Under the pieces are notes generated by a model. It ran no database searches. It was given only the letters and a program-made list of their open reading frames with translations, and was not told the DNA's origin. Below are positions 9,558-18,541 of a DNA stretch of 64,000 bases, one piece after another. Source of the stretch: an uncultured Ruminococcus sp. (lineage in GTDB: Bacteria; Bacillota; Clostridia; Oscillospirales; Ruminococcaceae); the NCBI GenBank assembly GCA_900318825.1, contig ONMB01000001.1, positions 186,001 through 250,000 on the forward strand, read 5' to 3'. Every line of letters starts with the position of its first letter. Within the stretch, counting starts at the first letter, position 1. A program made the position numbers and the translations under genes.

Positions 9558-10136
9558 ATGAACAAACAGCAGATACTGCTGCGCGCCGTGATATGTGCAG
9601 CGATACTGATATTCTTCATCAATCCGCTATTCATAGTCTTCACGTTCAATTCTCCGATACACATAACGCTGACTATGCTGGTCGGACTCCTGTTTGCCGG
9701 ATATATCGTTTTTCTGTGTATCCGCACCAAGAAGATGAAGGAGAAGCTCGGCGTTTCAACGGACGAGGAATTCAATAAGCTGAAGACAAACGCCGATCAC
9801 AGATACAAAAACAGGTTTTTCCTCACAAACGGCTGGCTGATAAACACCTTAACTATGAGGACCTACCCGGTATCAGAAATAACTAAGGTCTCTACATCAG
9901 AGACTCACAATATCAAAACCGGAACACACCGCTATATACAGTTAACTCTTAAAAACGGCATTGACGTTATCAGAATTGATAACCGCGATGTAAGAGACGA
10001 TTTTGCAGATGCGATCAGAGCTTACACCGCTAACGGCGGCAGACCGCTTTCTCAGGGCAAACCGAAAAATGCCCGTCAGGAGCTCCAGAAGGCTCTGAAA
10101 GATCTCACCGAAAATAACAAGAGAGACAGGCGCTGA
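9558..10136 (+). CDS. Membrane protein, paralogue of the previous gene
   Basis: 192 aa with AAAGGAG upstream of the ATG. Two hydrophobic segments (about 8-27 and 33-53) precede a soluble domain homologous to that of 9029-9523 (LGVSTDEEF, KNRFFL, WLIN, YPVSEI). The C-terminus (from about 165) is basic, rich in Lys/Arg/Gln and probably disordered. With its neighbour it separates pheS from pheT. No known domain was recognised. Confidence 0.8.
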   Translation: MNKQQILLRAVICAAILIFFINPLFIVFTFNSPIHITLTMLVGLLFAGYIVFLCIRTKKMKEKLGVSTDEEFNKLKTNADHRYKNRFFLTNGWLINTLTMRTYPVSEITKVSTSETHNIKTGTHRYIQLTLKNGIDVIRIDNRDVRDDFADAIRAYTANGGRPLSQGKPKNARQELQKALKDLTENNKRDRR

Positions 10137-10175
10137 AGCCTTCTCCGAAACATATATCAAGAAAGGAATACTGAT

Positions 10176-12632
10176 ATGAATTTATCTATGAAATGGCTCG
10201 CCGACTACGTTAAAGCCGACGTGCCGATAAAGGATTTCTGTCACGCTCTCACAATGAGCGGTTCAAAGGTTGAATGCTACGAGGAAGAGGGAAAGAACAT
10301 CTCCAACGTCGTAGTCGGAAAGATACTCTCCAAGGGACCTCACGAGAATGCTGACGCGCTGTTCGTTTGTCAGGTGGACATCGGCGCTGAAGCTCCCATT
10401 CAGATAGTTACAAACGCAAAGAACGTCAAGGAGGGCGACCTCGTGCCCGTTGCTCTTGACGGAGCTGTTCTCCCCGAGGGCAAGATCAAGAAGTGCAAGA
10501 TGCGCGGCGTTGAGAGCTTCGGTATGTTCTGCGGACTCGATACTCTCGGTCTCACAGCTCACGACTTCCCCTATGCAGATCCCGAGGGCGTTTTCGTCAT
10601 CGAAGAGGACTGCAAGCTCGGTCAGGATATCCATTCTGCTATTGGTCTTGATGATACTTCCGTTGAGTTCGAGATAACATCAAACCGTCCCGACTGTCTC
10701 AGTGTTATCGGTCTTGCAAGAGAAACTGCCGCTACCTATGACCTCCCCCTCACAGTAAAGGCACCGGAGTTCAAGGGCGTTGACGGCGACGTGAACAGCT
10801 ACCTCAAGGTAGATATCCACAATGCAGAAAAGTGCCCGAGATACTGTGCAGGTATCGTAAAGAACGTCAAGATCGGTCCTTCACCCCGCTGGATGAGAGA
10901 ACGTCTCCGTGCAAGCGGCGTTCGTCCGATAAACAACTTCGTTGATATCACAAACTATGTTATGCTCGAGTACGGTCAGCCTATGCACGCTTTCGACCTC
11001 CGCTATGTCGAAGGAGCTCATATCAACGTCCGCAATGCTCAGAACGGCGAAAAGATAATGACTCTCGACGGCGTTGAGCGTGAACTCACCTCCGATATGC
11101 TCGTTATCGCAGACGAGAAGAAGCCTGTTGCGGTTGCCGGAGTTATGGGCGGCGAGTACAGCGGCATCATGGACGATACAACAACAGTTGTATTCGAGTC
11201 AGCTTACTTCGAGCCCTCACAGGTACGTCAGACCTCCAAGAAGCTCAAGCTCAAGTCCGACGCTTCCTCACGCTATGAAAAGGGCGTTGATCCCACTATC
11301 TCAATGACCTGCCTTAAGAGAGCATTCGAGCTCGTTGAGCTCCTCGGTGCAGGCGAGGTCGTAAATACTGTCATCGACTGCAACAAGTCCGATTTCAAGC
11401 CCTCAGAGGTCGTATTCGATCCTGAGTGGATAAATAATTTCCTCGGCACAGACATCTCCAAGGACAAGATGAAGGAATACCTCAGCCGTCTCGAATTCAC
11501 ATTCAGCGGCGACAAGGTCGTTGCACCTGCTTTCCGTATAGACATCGGCTGCAAGGCCGATATCGCAGAGGAAGTTGCCCGTATCTATGGTTACAACAAC
11601 ATTCCTTCAACAGACTTCCGCGGCGTTGCAAAGGCAGAGTTCACAGAGGAGCAGAAGTTCGTCCGCACACTCAGAAACGCAGCTGTTTCTCTCGGCGGCT
11701 ACGAAATAGCTACCTACTCATTCGTATCTCCCAAGTATTTCGACAAGATACGTCTCCCCGAGGACAGCAAGCTCCGCAGCGTTGTCCGCATCGTAAATCC
11801 TCTCGGCGAGGACACAAGCGTTATGAGAACGACTACTCTCCCCTCAATGCTTGACGTTCTCTCCTTCAACTACAACAACCGCAACGAGAAGGCTTGTCTC
11901 TTTGAGATCTCCAAGGAATACCTCCCCGCAAAGGAGGAAAAGCCCTTCATAAACGGCGATATCCTCGCAAACAGCGGTGCTCAGAAGCACAAGTACAGCT
12001 ACTCTCTCCCCGATGAGCCCCAGCGCCTTACTATCGGTATGTACGGCGGCGACGCTGACTTCTACACCCTCAAGGGTATGGTAGAACAGCTCCTCGATGA
12101 GATGAACATCGGCGAAGTTGAGTATATCCGCGCAAACGACTGCGACGAATTCGACGAAAAGTACGCTCTCCACCCCGGCAGAAGCGCAGTCATCATCAAG
12201 GACGGCGCATTCCTCGGTATCCTCGGCGAAGTTCACCCCGAGGTACAGGAGAAGTATGAGATAGGCGTAAAGACCTACGCTGCAAAGCTCAATATCCCCG
12301 AGCTCATGGCAGCTGCTGCTCAGAAGATAACATACAGTCCGCTTCCCAAGTTCCCGGCAACAACCCGTGACATCAGCCTTGTCTGCGACGAGGACACTCC
12401 TGCTGCTGAGATCGAGAAGGCTATCAAGAACGCTGTCGGCAAGACTCTCGAAAAGGTAACTCTCTTCGATATCTACCGCAGCGACGATATGAAGCAGAAC
12501 AGCAAGAAGAGTCTCGCTTACTCTATCTCAATGCGTTCACACGACGGCACTCTCACTGACGAACAGGCTGACAGTGCAATGAAGCGCGTTATCAAGGCTC
12601 TCGGCGCCATCGGTGCAGAGCTCAGAGGCTAA
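10176..12632 (+). CDS. pheT: Phenylalanyl-tRNA synthetase beta subunit
   Basis: 818-aa PheT, partner of PheS in the (alpha-beta)2 enzyme. The order is an N-terminal EMAP-like tRNA-binding domain (about 40-150), the B3/B4 editing domain (about 210-385), B5 (about 405-475), the pseudo-catalytic core, and a C-terminal ferredoxin-fold anticodon-binding domain (about 725-818, starting near LPKFPATTRDIS). Length is normal, and GAAAGGA precedes the ATG. It is the fourth gene of the T-box operon. Confidence 0.98.
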   Translation: MNLSMKWLADYVKADVPIKDFCHALTMSGSKVECYEEEGKNISNVVVGKILSKGPHENADALFVCQVDIGAEAPIQIVTNAKNVKEGDLVPVALDGAVLPEGKIKKCKMRGVESFGMFCGLDTLGLTAHDFPYADPEGVFVIEEDCKLGQDIHSAIGLDDTSVEFEITSNRPDCLSVIGLARETAATYDLPLTVKAPEFKGVDGDVNSYLKVDIHNAEKCPRYCAGIVKNVKIGPSPRWMRERLRASGVRPINNFVDITNYVMLEYGQPMHAFDLRYVEGAHINVRNAQNGEKIMTLDGVERELTSDMLVIADEKKPVAVAGVMGGEYSGIMDDTTTVVFESAYFEPSQVRQTSKKLKLKSDASSRYEKGVDPTISMTCLKRAFELVELLGAGEVVNTVIDCNKSDFKPSEVVFDPEWINNFLGTDISKDKMKEYLSRLEFTFSGDKVVAPAFRIDIGCKADIAEEVARIYGYNNIPSTDFRGVAKAEFTEEQKFVRTLRNAAVSLGGYEIATYSFVSPKYFDKIRLPEDSKLRSVVRIVNPLGEDTSVMRTTTLPSMLDVLSFNYNNRNEKACLFEISKEYLPAKEEKPFINGDILANSGAQKHKYSYSLPDEPQRLTIGMYGGDADFYTLKGMVEQLLDEMNIGEVEYIRANDCDEFDEKYALHPGRSAVIIKDGAFLGILGEVHPEVQEKYEIGVKTYAAKLNIPELMAAAAQKITYSPLPKFPATTRDISLVCDEDTPAAEIEKAIKNAVGKTLEKVTLFDIYRSDDMKQNSKKSLAYSISMRSHDGTLTDEQADSAMKRVIKALGAIGAELRG

Positions 12633-12635
12633 GCT

Positions 12636-12806
12636 GTGGTCTCAGAGATAATCAGCAAGCTCATTGTCCTTTTTATGCTGATATGTATCTACAACTGCAC
12701 CGCAGGCATCGGCAAAAAGGACAAAAAACGGGCTGCGATATGGGGTGCGCTCCTGCTTCTGACCGGAGTCGGGATATATGTGCTCTACCGTATTGCGGCA
12801 AAATAA
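12636..12806 (+). CDS. 56-aa membrane protein
   Basis: A short frame opened by GTG 3 nt after the pheT stop and ending at TAA 12804-12806. It encodes two hydrophobic helices: about 5-20 (IISKLIVLFMLICIYNC) and about 33-52 (AAIWGALLLLTGVGIYVLY). A basic turn, KKDKKR, connects them, as expected for a cytoplasmic loop. No ribosome site is obvious, so it may be translationally coupled to pheT. A 13-bp inverted repeat begins in its last codons. Coding status rests on the clean helix-loop-helix pattern. Confidence 0.55.
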   Translation: MVSEIISKLIVLFMLICIYNCTAGIGKKDKKRAAIWGALLLLTGVGIYVLYRIAAK

Positions 12807-12915
12807 CGACTGAGCTTCCGGAAGGATACTGCGGGCGGCTTATGCCGTCCGTCAGCTTTAATTACCGGCTTCCCCTGCCAGAGCTATGGCTGATTATTTA
12901 CGTTTTGCCGCAATA
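12791..12915. repeat. 13-bp perfect inverted repeat
   Basis: TATTGCGGCAAAA (12791-12803) and TTTTGCCGCAATA (12903-12915) are perfect complements enclosing 99 nt. Inside is a smaller hairpin, GGGCGGC/GCCGTCC (12833-12850), without a T-tract. It may fold the 3' end of the phe operon transcript. No gene is visible from 12807 to 13101. Confidence 0.6.
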
Positions 12916-12988
12916 TGTCCTGTTTTGATACGCTTTTCACCGCGCTCTATGGCGATTTCTACAAAAATGAATTTTTTTCAGAAAACGT

Positions 12989-13017
12989 TTGACATCTCGA
13001 CTTTTTTGTGATATACT
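12989..13017 (+). promoter_or_regulatory. Strong sigma-A promoter
   Basis: Consensus TTGACA (12989-12994), 17-nt spacer, TATACT (13012-13017), with a TGA extended -10. It serves the aldolase-like gene at 13102. The 80-nt leader contains a 7-bp inverted repeat, CACTTTA/TAAAGTG (13037-13079). Confidence 0.88.
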
Positions 13018-13101
13018 ATTATACGTTGAAAACAATCACTTTAAAGCGTTACAGCGTAAAACTTTAAACACATAAAGTGTTGCATGAAAGGATAGATCAC
13101 T

Positions 13102-14076
13102 ATGAAAGAAATTTCCAAGCTCCTCGATTACAGACCTGACATAAAGGTCCTTGACGCTACCCTCCGCGACGGCGGTCTCGTAAACGACTTCTTTTTCACA
13201 GACGAATTCGTTAAGGACCTCTATAACTCGAACCTCCGCGCAGGCGTTGACTATATGGAGTTCGGCTACAAGGGCGACAGAGAGCTCTTCGATGAGAGCA
13301 AGTTCGGCCCCTGCAAGTTCTGCGATGACGACTACCTCCGCTCTATCGTCGGCGAAAACAACACTGACCTCAAGATAGCTGTTATGGCTGACGTAGGACG
13401 ATGCAATTACAAGAGAGATATCCACGACCGCGCCGAGAGCCCTGTTGACCTCGTCCGTGTCGCTACATACCTCCACCAAATCCCCACAGCTGTGGATATG
13501 ATCGAGGACGCAAAGAAGAAGGGCTACGAGGTAAGCTGCAATATCATGGCTATCTCCACCGCTCAGGAGGCTGACCTCAAGGTCGCTCTCGATATCCTCG
13601 GCAAATCCCCTGTTGACGTTTTCTACATCGTTGACAGCTTCGGTTCTATCTACCCCGAACAGCTTGCCCGTATAGCAAATCTCTACTGCGAAATGGCTGA
13701 TAAGTACGGCAAGAAGGTCGGTATCCACGCTCACGATAACCAGAAGCTCGCCTTCGCCAACACTATCGAGGCTGTCGGTGACGGAGTTGACTGGCTCGAC
13801 GCTACTTATTCCTCAATGGGACGCGGTGCCGGAAACTGCGCTATGGAGCTCCTCCTCGGTTTCCTCAAAAATCCCAAGTACAACGTTTACCCTGTACTCA
13901 GCTTCATCGAGAAGCACATGACAAAGCTCCGCGAAGAGGGCGTTGTATGGGGCTACGACCTCCAGTACCTCATGACAGGTCTCCTCAACCAGCACCCCAG
14001 AACTGCTATCCAGTTCACAAAGGACGGCAGAAAGGACTACGCAGAGTTCTACAAGGAGATACTCGCACAGGAGTGA
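13102..14076 (+). CDS. DRE-TIM metallolyase-type aldolase domain protein
   Basis: 324-aa enzyme of the HMGL/homocitrate-synthase-like TIM-barrel superfamily. The signature LDATLRDGG lies at residues 18-26, and the metal-binding HAHDN near 215. A glycine-rich SSMGRGAGN follows. Members with this short single-barrel layout are annotated as aldolase catalytic domain proteins, related to 4-hydroxy-2-oxovalerate aldolase. The substrate is not known. There is no dehydrogenase partner alongside, so a meta-cleavage role is unlikely. It is monocistronic between a strong promoter and terminator, with C-rich codon use suggesting high expression. Confidence 0.85.
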   Translation: MKEISKLLDYRPDIKVLDATLRDGGLVNDFFFTDEFVKDLYNSNLRAGVDYMEFGYKGDRELFDESKFGPCKFCDDDYLRSIVGENNTDLKIAVMADVGRCNYKRDIHDRAESPVDLVRVATYLHQIPTAVDMIEDAKKKGYEVSCNIMAISTAQEADLKVALDILGKSPVDVFYIVDSFGSIYPEQLARIANLYCEMADKYGKKVGIHAHDNQKLAFANTIEAVGDGVDWLDATYSSMGRGAGNCAMELLLGFLKNPKYNVYPVLSFIEKHMTKLREEGVVWGYDLQYLMTGLLNQHPRTAIQFTKDGRKDYAEFYKEILAQE

Positions 14077-14114
14077 GTTGAGTCTGACGACTTTACATAC
14101 TGATATAAAAAATA

Positions 14115-14145
14115 AAGGACGCTGTACAGATACAGCGTCCTTTTT
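14115..14145. terminator. Bidirectional terminator
   Basis: GGACGCTGTA (14117-14126), loop CAGA, TACAGCGTCC (14131-14140), then TTTTT on the plus strand and an A-rich tract on the left. It separates the convergent aldolase-like and glgP genes. Confidence 0.92.
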
Positions 14146-14160
14146 GATTTCTATGTTTGC

Positions 14161-14186
14161 GGAACGCCGCAAACGGCGTTCCCTAC
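14161..14186. repeat. GC-rich palindrome ending CCCTAC
   Basis: GGAACGCCG (14161-14169), loop CAAA, CGGCGTTCC (14174-14182), then CTAC. It sits directly behind glgP on the minus strand. It shares the ACGCCG core and CCCTAC end with the element at 24913-24964, so the two may be copies of one intergenic repeat family. Confidence 0.5.
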
Positions 14187-14194
14187 AAATCGTA

Positions 14195-16537
14195 TCAGAT
14201 GTGCCAGATGTTCGCGGCGTAGTCAGCAATAGTGCGGTCGGAGCTGAACTTTCCGGCATTGCACATATTCAGCCACTGCTTTCTCGCAAATGCAAGACGG
14301 TCAGCAGAATAGTCGCTGTTCGCACGGAGCTTGGTCTCGACATAGCTCCTGATGTCACCGAGGAGGTAATAGTGATCGGGTTCGTGCCAGCTCGCACCGT
14401 CAAGCAGTGAAGCGTACAGCTCAAGGAAATCTCCGCTGCCGCCGTCTGAAACGCTGCCGTCGATGAGTGACGAAACGACCTTCTTTATCATCGGATCGCC
14501 GGCAAAAGTCCTGCGGCTGTCATACTGAGGCATGAGCTTTTCAAGGTCCTCAACTCTTGCGCCGAAGATGTAGTTGTTCTCCTCACCGGCTTCCTGAACT
14601 ATCTCGATATTAGCGCCGTCGAACGTACCGAGAGTTACAGCGCCATTGAGCATGAGCTTCATATTGCCTGTGCCGCTTGCCTCTGTACCGGCTGTCGATA
14701 TCTGCTCGGAGATATCGGCTGCTGCAACGAGCTTTTCAGCATAGGAAACATTGTAGTTCTGCACGAAAACTACCTTGATGAGATCGCGTGTATCCGGATC
14801 AGAGGAGACTATCCTGCCTATCTCGTTGATAAACTTGATTATTGCCTTTGCACGGCGGTAACCCGGCGCGGACTTAGCTCCGAATATGAAAGTGGTAGGC
14901 TTAAAGCCGGTAATGCTGCCGTCCTTGATTCCGTAGTATATCCACAGTATCGAGAAGGCATTGAGGAGCTGTCTCTTGTATTCGTGGAGACGCTTTATCT
15001 GGATATCAAATATCGAGTCCGGATCGACCTGAACTCCGTCGTGCTCGCTGATGAATTCCGCAAGCTGAGCTTTTTTGCGCTGTTTGATGTCGATGAAGCG
15101 GCGGAGGACACCCTCGTCGTCCGCAAACCTTGAAAGCTCCCTGAGTCTGCCGAGGTCGGTCACCCAACCCTCGTCGCCGAGAAGCTCAGTGATGAGCGCA
15201 GAGAGCTCCATATTGCACAGTGCCAGCCAGCGGCGCTGAGTAATGCCGTTTGTCTCGTTGCGGAAGCGGTCCGGGTAGAGGCTGTACCAGTCTGCGAGGA
15301 CGGTGTCCTTGAGTATCTGCGTGTGTATCTCCGCAACGCCGTTGATGTGGCTCGAAGCGTAGCAAGCCATATCCGCCATATGAATGAGCTCGCCCTTGAT
15401 TATCTTCATGCGGTTGATCTTGTCCTTCTGTGCGCCAACCGCGTACAGTTCAGCAATGAGCTCCTCGTTTATCTGAATGATTATCTCGTAAATTCTCGGA
15501 AGGACCTCCTGAACGAGCCCTATCCACCACTTCTCAAGAGCCTCCTGCATAACAGTATGGTTCGTGTAGTTGAACACCTTTATCGCTATGCCAAGAGCTT
15601 TCTCGAAGGTGTAGCCCTCGTTGTCCACAAGCTGCCTGATGAGCTCGGGGATAGAGATGACCGGGTGTGTATCGTTGAGCTGAACAGTGATATAGTCAGC
15701 GAGATTGTCAAGCGTTCCGAAGCGAGCCTTGTGCTTGCGGAGAATGTCCGTCAGTGATGCACAGCTGAAGAAATACTGCTGCTTCAGGCGGAGCTTCTTG
15801 CCCTCGTTGGTATCGTCGTTCGGGTAGAGCACACGCGAGATGTCCTCAGCGTATATCTTCTCCTTTGAGGCTTCGAGGTATTCCTGCTTGTTGAAGGTAT
15901 CGAAGTCGAACTCCTTCACGGGCTCAGCCTGCCACAGACGGAGAGTTCCGACATTCTGCGTACCATAGGCAAATATCGGCATATCATACGGAACAGCCTT
16001 CACAGTCTGACCGCTGTACTCAATGAGAACAGTGTCCTCGTCGCAGCGCTTTGACCACGGATCGCCGTATCTGGTCCAGTCGTCGATATCCTCCTTCTGG
16101 AAACCGTCCACAATGGACTGCTTGAACAGGCCGTACTTGTAGCGGATACCGTAGCCGTCGAGCGGAAGTCCGAGGGTAGCTGCGCTTTCGAGGAAACAAG
16201 CTGCAAGACGTCCGAGGCCGCCGTTTCCGAGAGCTGCGTCCTCGACCTCCTCAAGGTCAGCAAGGTCAAGCCCGAGCTCCTTGAAAGCGGAGTTCACATC
16301 TTCGTAGATGCCGAGCACGAGAAGATTGTTGAAAACCGCCCTGCCCACGAGGAATTCCATTGAGAGATATGCTGCACGGCGCTTCGAGAGGTGCTCCTGA
16401 CGGGCAGCGCTCCACTGGTCAGCGTAGAGCTCCATGACCGTGTCGCCGAGAGCTGTATGAAGCTGCTGGGGCGTAGCGGACTTGATGTCGCGCGGAAGTC
16501 TGCCTGTGAATTTTTCGATAAATACATTCTTGTCCAT
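14195..16537 (-). CDS. glgP: Glycogen/maltodextrin phosphorylase
   Basis: 780-aa GT35 phosphorylase releasing glucose-1-phosphate from alpha-1,4-glucans in the cytoplasm. The pyridoxal-phosphate signature EASGTGNMKLMLNGA lies near residue 625. The N-terminal AAYLSMEFLVGR and NGGLGRLAACF motifs are also present. Length is slightly below the usual 800-840, as in short clostridial members. TGGAG precedes the ATG. It lies 35 nt downstream of malQ on the same strand, and together they process maltodextrins. Confidence 0.97.
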   Translation of the reverse strand: MDKNVFIEKFTGRLPRDIKSATPQQLHTALGDTVMELYADQWSAARQEHLSKRRAAYLSMEFLVGRAVFNNLLVLGIYEDVNSAFKELGLDLADLEEVEDAALGNGGLGRLAACFLESAATLGLPLDGYGIRYKYGLFKQSIVDGFQKEDIDDWTRYGDPWSKRCDEDTVLIEYSGQTVKAVPYDMPIFAYGTQNVGTLRLWQAEPVKEFDFDTFNKQEYLEASKEKIYAEDISRVLYPNDDTNEGKKLRLKQQYFFSCASLTDILRKHKARFGTLDNLADYITVQLNDTHPVISIPELIRQLVDNEGYTFEKALGIAIKVFNYTNHTVMQEALEKWWIGLVQEVLPRIYEIIIQINEELIAELYAVGAQKDKINRMKIIKGELIHMADMACYASSHINGVAEIHTQILKDTVLADWYSLYPDRFRNETNGITQRRWLALCNMELSALITELLGDEGWVTDLGRLRELSRFADDEGVLRRFIDIKQRKKAQLAEFISEHDGVQVDPDSIFDIQIKRLHEYKRQLLNAFSILWIYYGIKDGSITGFKPTTFIFGAKSAPGYRRAKAIIKFINEIGRIVSSDPDTRDLIKVVFVQNYNVSYAEKLVAAADISEQISTAGTEASGTGNMKLMLNGAVTLGTFDGANIEIVQEAGEENNYIFGARVEDLEKLMPQYDSRRTFAGDPMIKKVVSSLIDGSVSDGGSGDFLELYASLLDGASWHEPDHYYLLGDIRSYVETKLRANSDYSADRLAFARKQWLNMCNAGKFSSDRTIADYAANIWHI

Positions 16538-16572
16538 TTTTCTAACTCCATTCTTATCAATTCAGAACTGTT

Positions 16573-18045
16573 TCATCTGTTGTACATTTTATTGAGCTTT
16601 TTTATCTTTTTCGCGAGCTCCGGCGTAAAATCGGACGTTTTTGTCCTGAACTGCCAGTTGCAGCCGAGAGTCGAGGGGGTATTCATTCTGTCGCCGACTG
16701 GGCTGTCGAGGAAATCCTGTATCTGTGCGCAGGCAACCTCAGCAACACTTCCCCACGCTGCCTTCACAACAGCCATAGGTATCTCGCTCTTACGCCTTAC
16801 ACCGAGGTATTTCTTGGCGAATTTCAGGGATTTTCTGTCAAGAGTCTCCACCCAGCCATTGAGCGTCTCATTGTCGTGAGTGCCGGTGTAGGCAAAGCAG
16901 TTGGTAGTGGTGAAATTATGCGGCAGGTAATCGTTCTTGCCGTCCGAGAAGCCGAACTGGAGCACCTTCATGCCCGGATAGCCACACTTGTCGAGCATTT
17001 CCCTTACCTCCGGCGTGATGAAGCCGAGATCCTCCGCGATGATGTTGAGTCTGCCGAGCTGTTCCTCAGCCGTTCTGAACAGCTCATAGTCCGGACCTTT
17101 CTTCCATTCGCCGACGGTAGCGTCCGCGTTGCCGAACGGAATAGTGTAGTAGCTCTCGAAGCCGCGGAAGTGGTCGATGCGCACGATGTCATAGAGCTCA
17201 GTTGCGGTTTTTATGCGGTTTATCCACCATTTGTAGCCGGTCTTTTTGTGGTACTCCCAGTCGTAGAGGGGATTTCCCCAGAGCTGACCTGTCGCTGAGA
17301 ATTCATCGGGCGGGCAGCCTGCCACGCACACCGGACGGCGCTTGCGGTTGAACCAGAAGAGTCTGTGGTCAGCCCACGCCTCAACGCTGTCGAGGGCACA
17401 GTATATCGGTATATCGCCGATTATCTCGATATCGCTGTCGTTTGCATATTTTTTCAGTTCCTTCCACTGGCGGCTGAACTCAAACTGCATGAACTTGTAG
17501 AAACCTATCTCAGTCTTGAGTTGTTTTTTAGCTTCGGTGACTGCTTTCGGCTTGTGGAGCGCTATCTCGCCCTCCCACTCGAACCACGGTTTGCCGTCGT
17601 TGCGGGATTTCAGCGCCATAAAGAGCCCGTACTCGTCCAGCCAGCCCTTGTTCGCCTCGCAGAATTCCTTATACTCCGGGAACTTTGCCGGCTTGAAACG
17701 CGAATAAGCTATTCTCAGCACCTTGAAGCAGTTGTCATATATCAGCTTATAGTCCACCTTATCCGGCTGGCTCTCCCATGTAAACGACGCGAACTCATGC
17801 CTTTCGAGGAGACCGTCGCCCTCAAGTATCTCGAAGTCGATGAAGTAGGGATTGCCTGCGTTCACTGAGAACGACTGATATGGCGAGTCACCGTAGCTCG
17901 TCGGCGAGAGCGGAAGTATCTGCCAGCACTTCACGCCGGCGCTTTTCAGGAAATCCACGAACTCAAAGGCGTGTTTTCCCATTTTTCCGATGCCGTACTC
18001 TGACGGCAGACTCGATATGTGCATAAGTATGCAGCTTTTTCGCAT
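16573..18045 (-). CDS. malQ: 4-alpha-glucanotransferase (amylomaltase)
   Basis: 490-aa GH77 disproportionating enzyme that transfers maltosyl units between alpha-glucan chains, providing substrates for glgP. Family motifs include SSLPSEYGIG at the N-terminus, YADHRLF-type WADHRLFWFN, and IRIDHFRGFESY with the nucleophile Asp. IIAEDLG carries the acid/base Glu, and GTHDNET is near the end. The ATG at 18045 is chosen because AAAGGAG lies 7 nt upstream; an in-frame start 18 nt further out lacks a site. Forms an operon with glgP. Confidence 0.96.
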   Translation of the reverse strand: MRKSCILMHISSLPSEYGIGKMGKHAFEFVDFLKSAGVKCWQILPLSPTSYGDSPYQSFSVNAGNPYFIDFEILEGDGLLERHEFASFTWESQPDKVDYKLIYDNCFKVLRIAYSRFKPAKFPEYKEFCEANKGWLDEYGLFMALKSRNDGKPWFEWEGEIALHKPKAVTEAKKQLKTEIGFYKFMQFEFSRQWKELKKYANDSDIEIIGDIPIYCALDSVEAWADHRLFWFNRKRRPVCVAGCPPDEFSATGQLWGNPLYDWEYHKKTGYKWWINRIKTATELYDIVRIDHFRGFESYYTIPFGNADATVGEWKKGPDYELFRTAEEQLGRLNIIAEDLGFITPEVREMLDKCGYPGMKVLQFGFSDGKNDYLPHNFTTTNCFAYTGTHDNETLNGWVETLDRKSLKFAKKYLGVRRKSEIPMAVVKAAWGSVAEVACAQIQDFLDSPVGDRMNTPSTLGCNWQFRTKTSDFTPELAKKIKKLNKMYNR

Positions 18046-18121
18046 AATAATACTCCTTTGCAACAGTATATTTTACTTTTGATACGTCAATAATACTAAA
18101 AAAGAACCCGAGGTCCTGACT

Positions 18122-18541
18122 ATGAAAAGATCACAGTATTTATTTGCATTTCTTATGGGTTATTTCCTTTACAGCCTTGTCGAGATCGTCGGCAGAGGCT
18201 ACACTCACTGGACTATGTCGCTCACCGGCGGATTTGTCTTCGCTGTGCTGTACCACATAAACCGCCGCGAGACCGTCACTCTCATGCGGAGCTGCTTTTC
18301 CGGAGCCCTCGTCATAACGGCTATCGAATTCGCCGTCGGAGTGTTCGACAATATTATAATGCACTGGGAGGTGTGGGATTATTCGGAAGTGCCGTTCAAT
18401 CTTCTCGGGCAGATATGCCTGCCTTTCACCTGTTACTGGTTCGTCCTGTGCATACCTGCGCGGTTTCTGTGCCGGCGGATAATGCGGCTGTTCGAGCCTC
18501 AGAAGCCGTCTACCCTGAGCTCGGAGACGAGACCGACGTAG
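18122..18541 (+). CDS. Putative ABC transporter type IV (CmpB-like) membrane protein
   Basis: 139 aa, almost entirely hydrophobic, with about four membrane segments. The motif WDYSEVPFNLLGQICLPF near residue 90 matches the family labelled putative ABC-transporter type IV (PF06541). Despite the name, no transport function is established. The 3' end overlaps the convergent lipase gene by 43 nt. A GAGGT site precedes the ATG. Confidence 0.75.
   Translation: MKRSQYLFAFLMGYFLYSLVEIVGRGYTHWTMSLTGGFVFAVLYHINRRETVTLMRSCFSGALVITAIEFAVGVFDNIIMHWEVWDYSEVPFNLLGQICLPFTCYWFVLCIPARFLCRRIMRLFEPQKPSTLSSETRPT

Noticed and set aside
12683-12928. 81-codon plus-strand frame after pheT
   Set aside because: It overlaps the better-supported 56-aa two-helix frame, has no ribosome site, and its composition is not protein-like.
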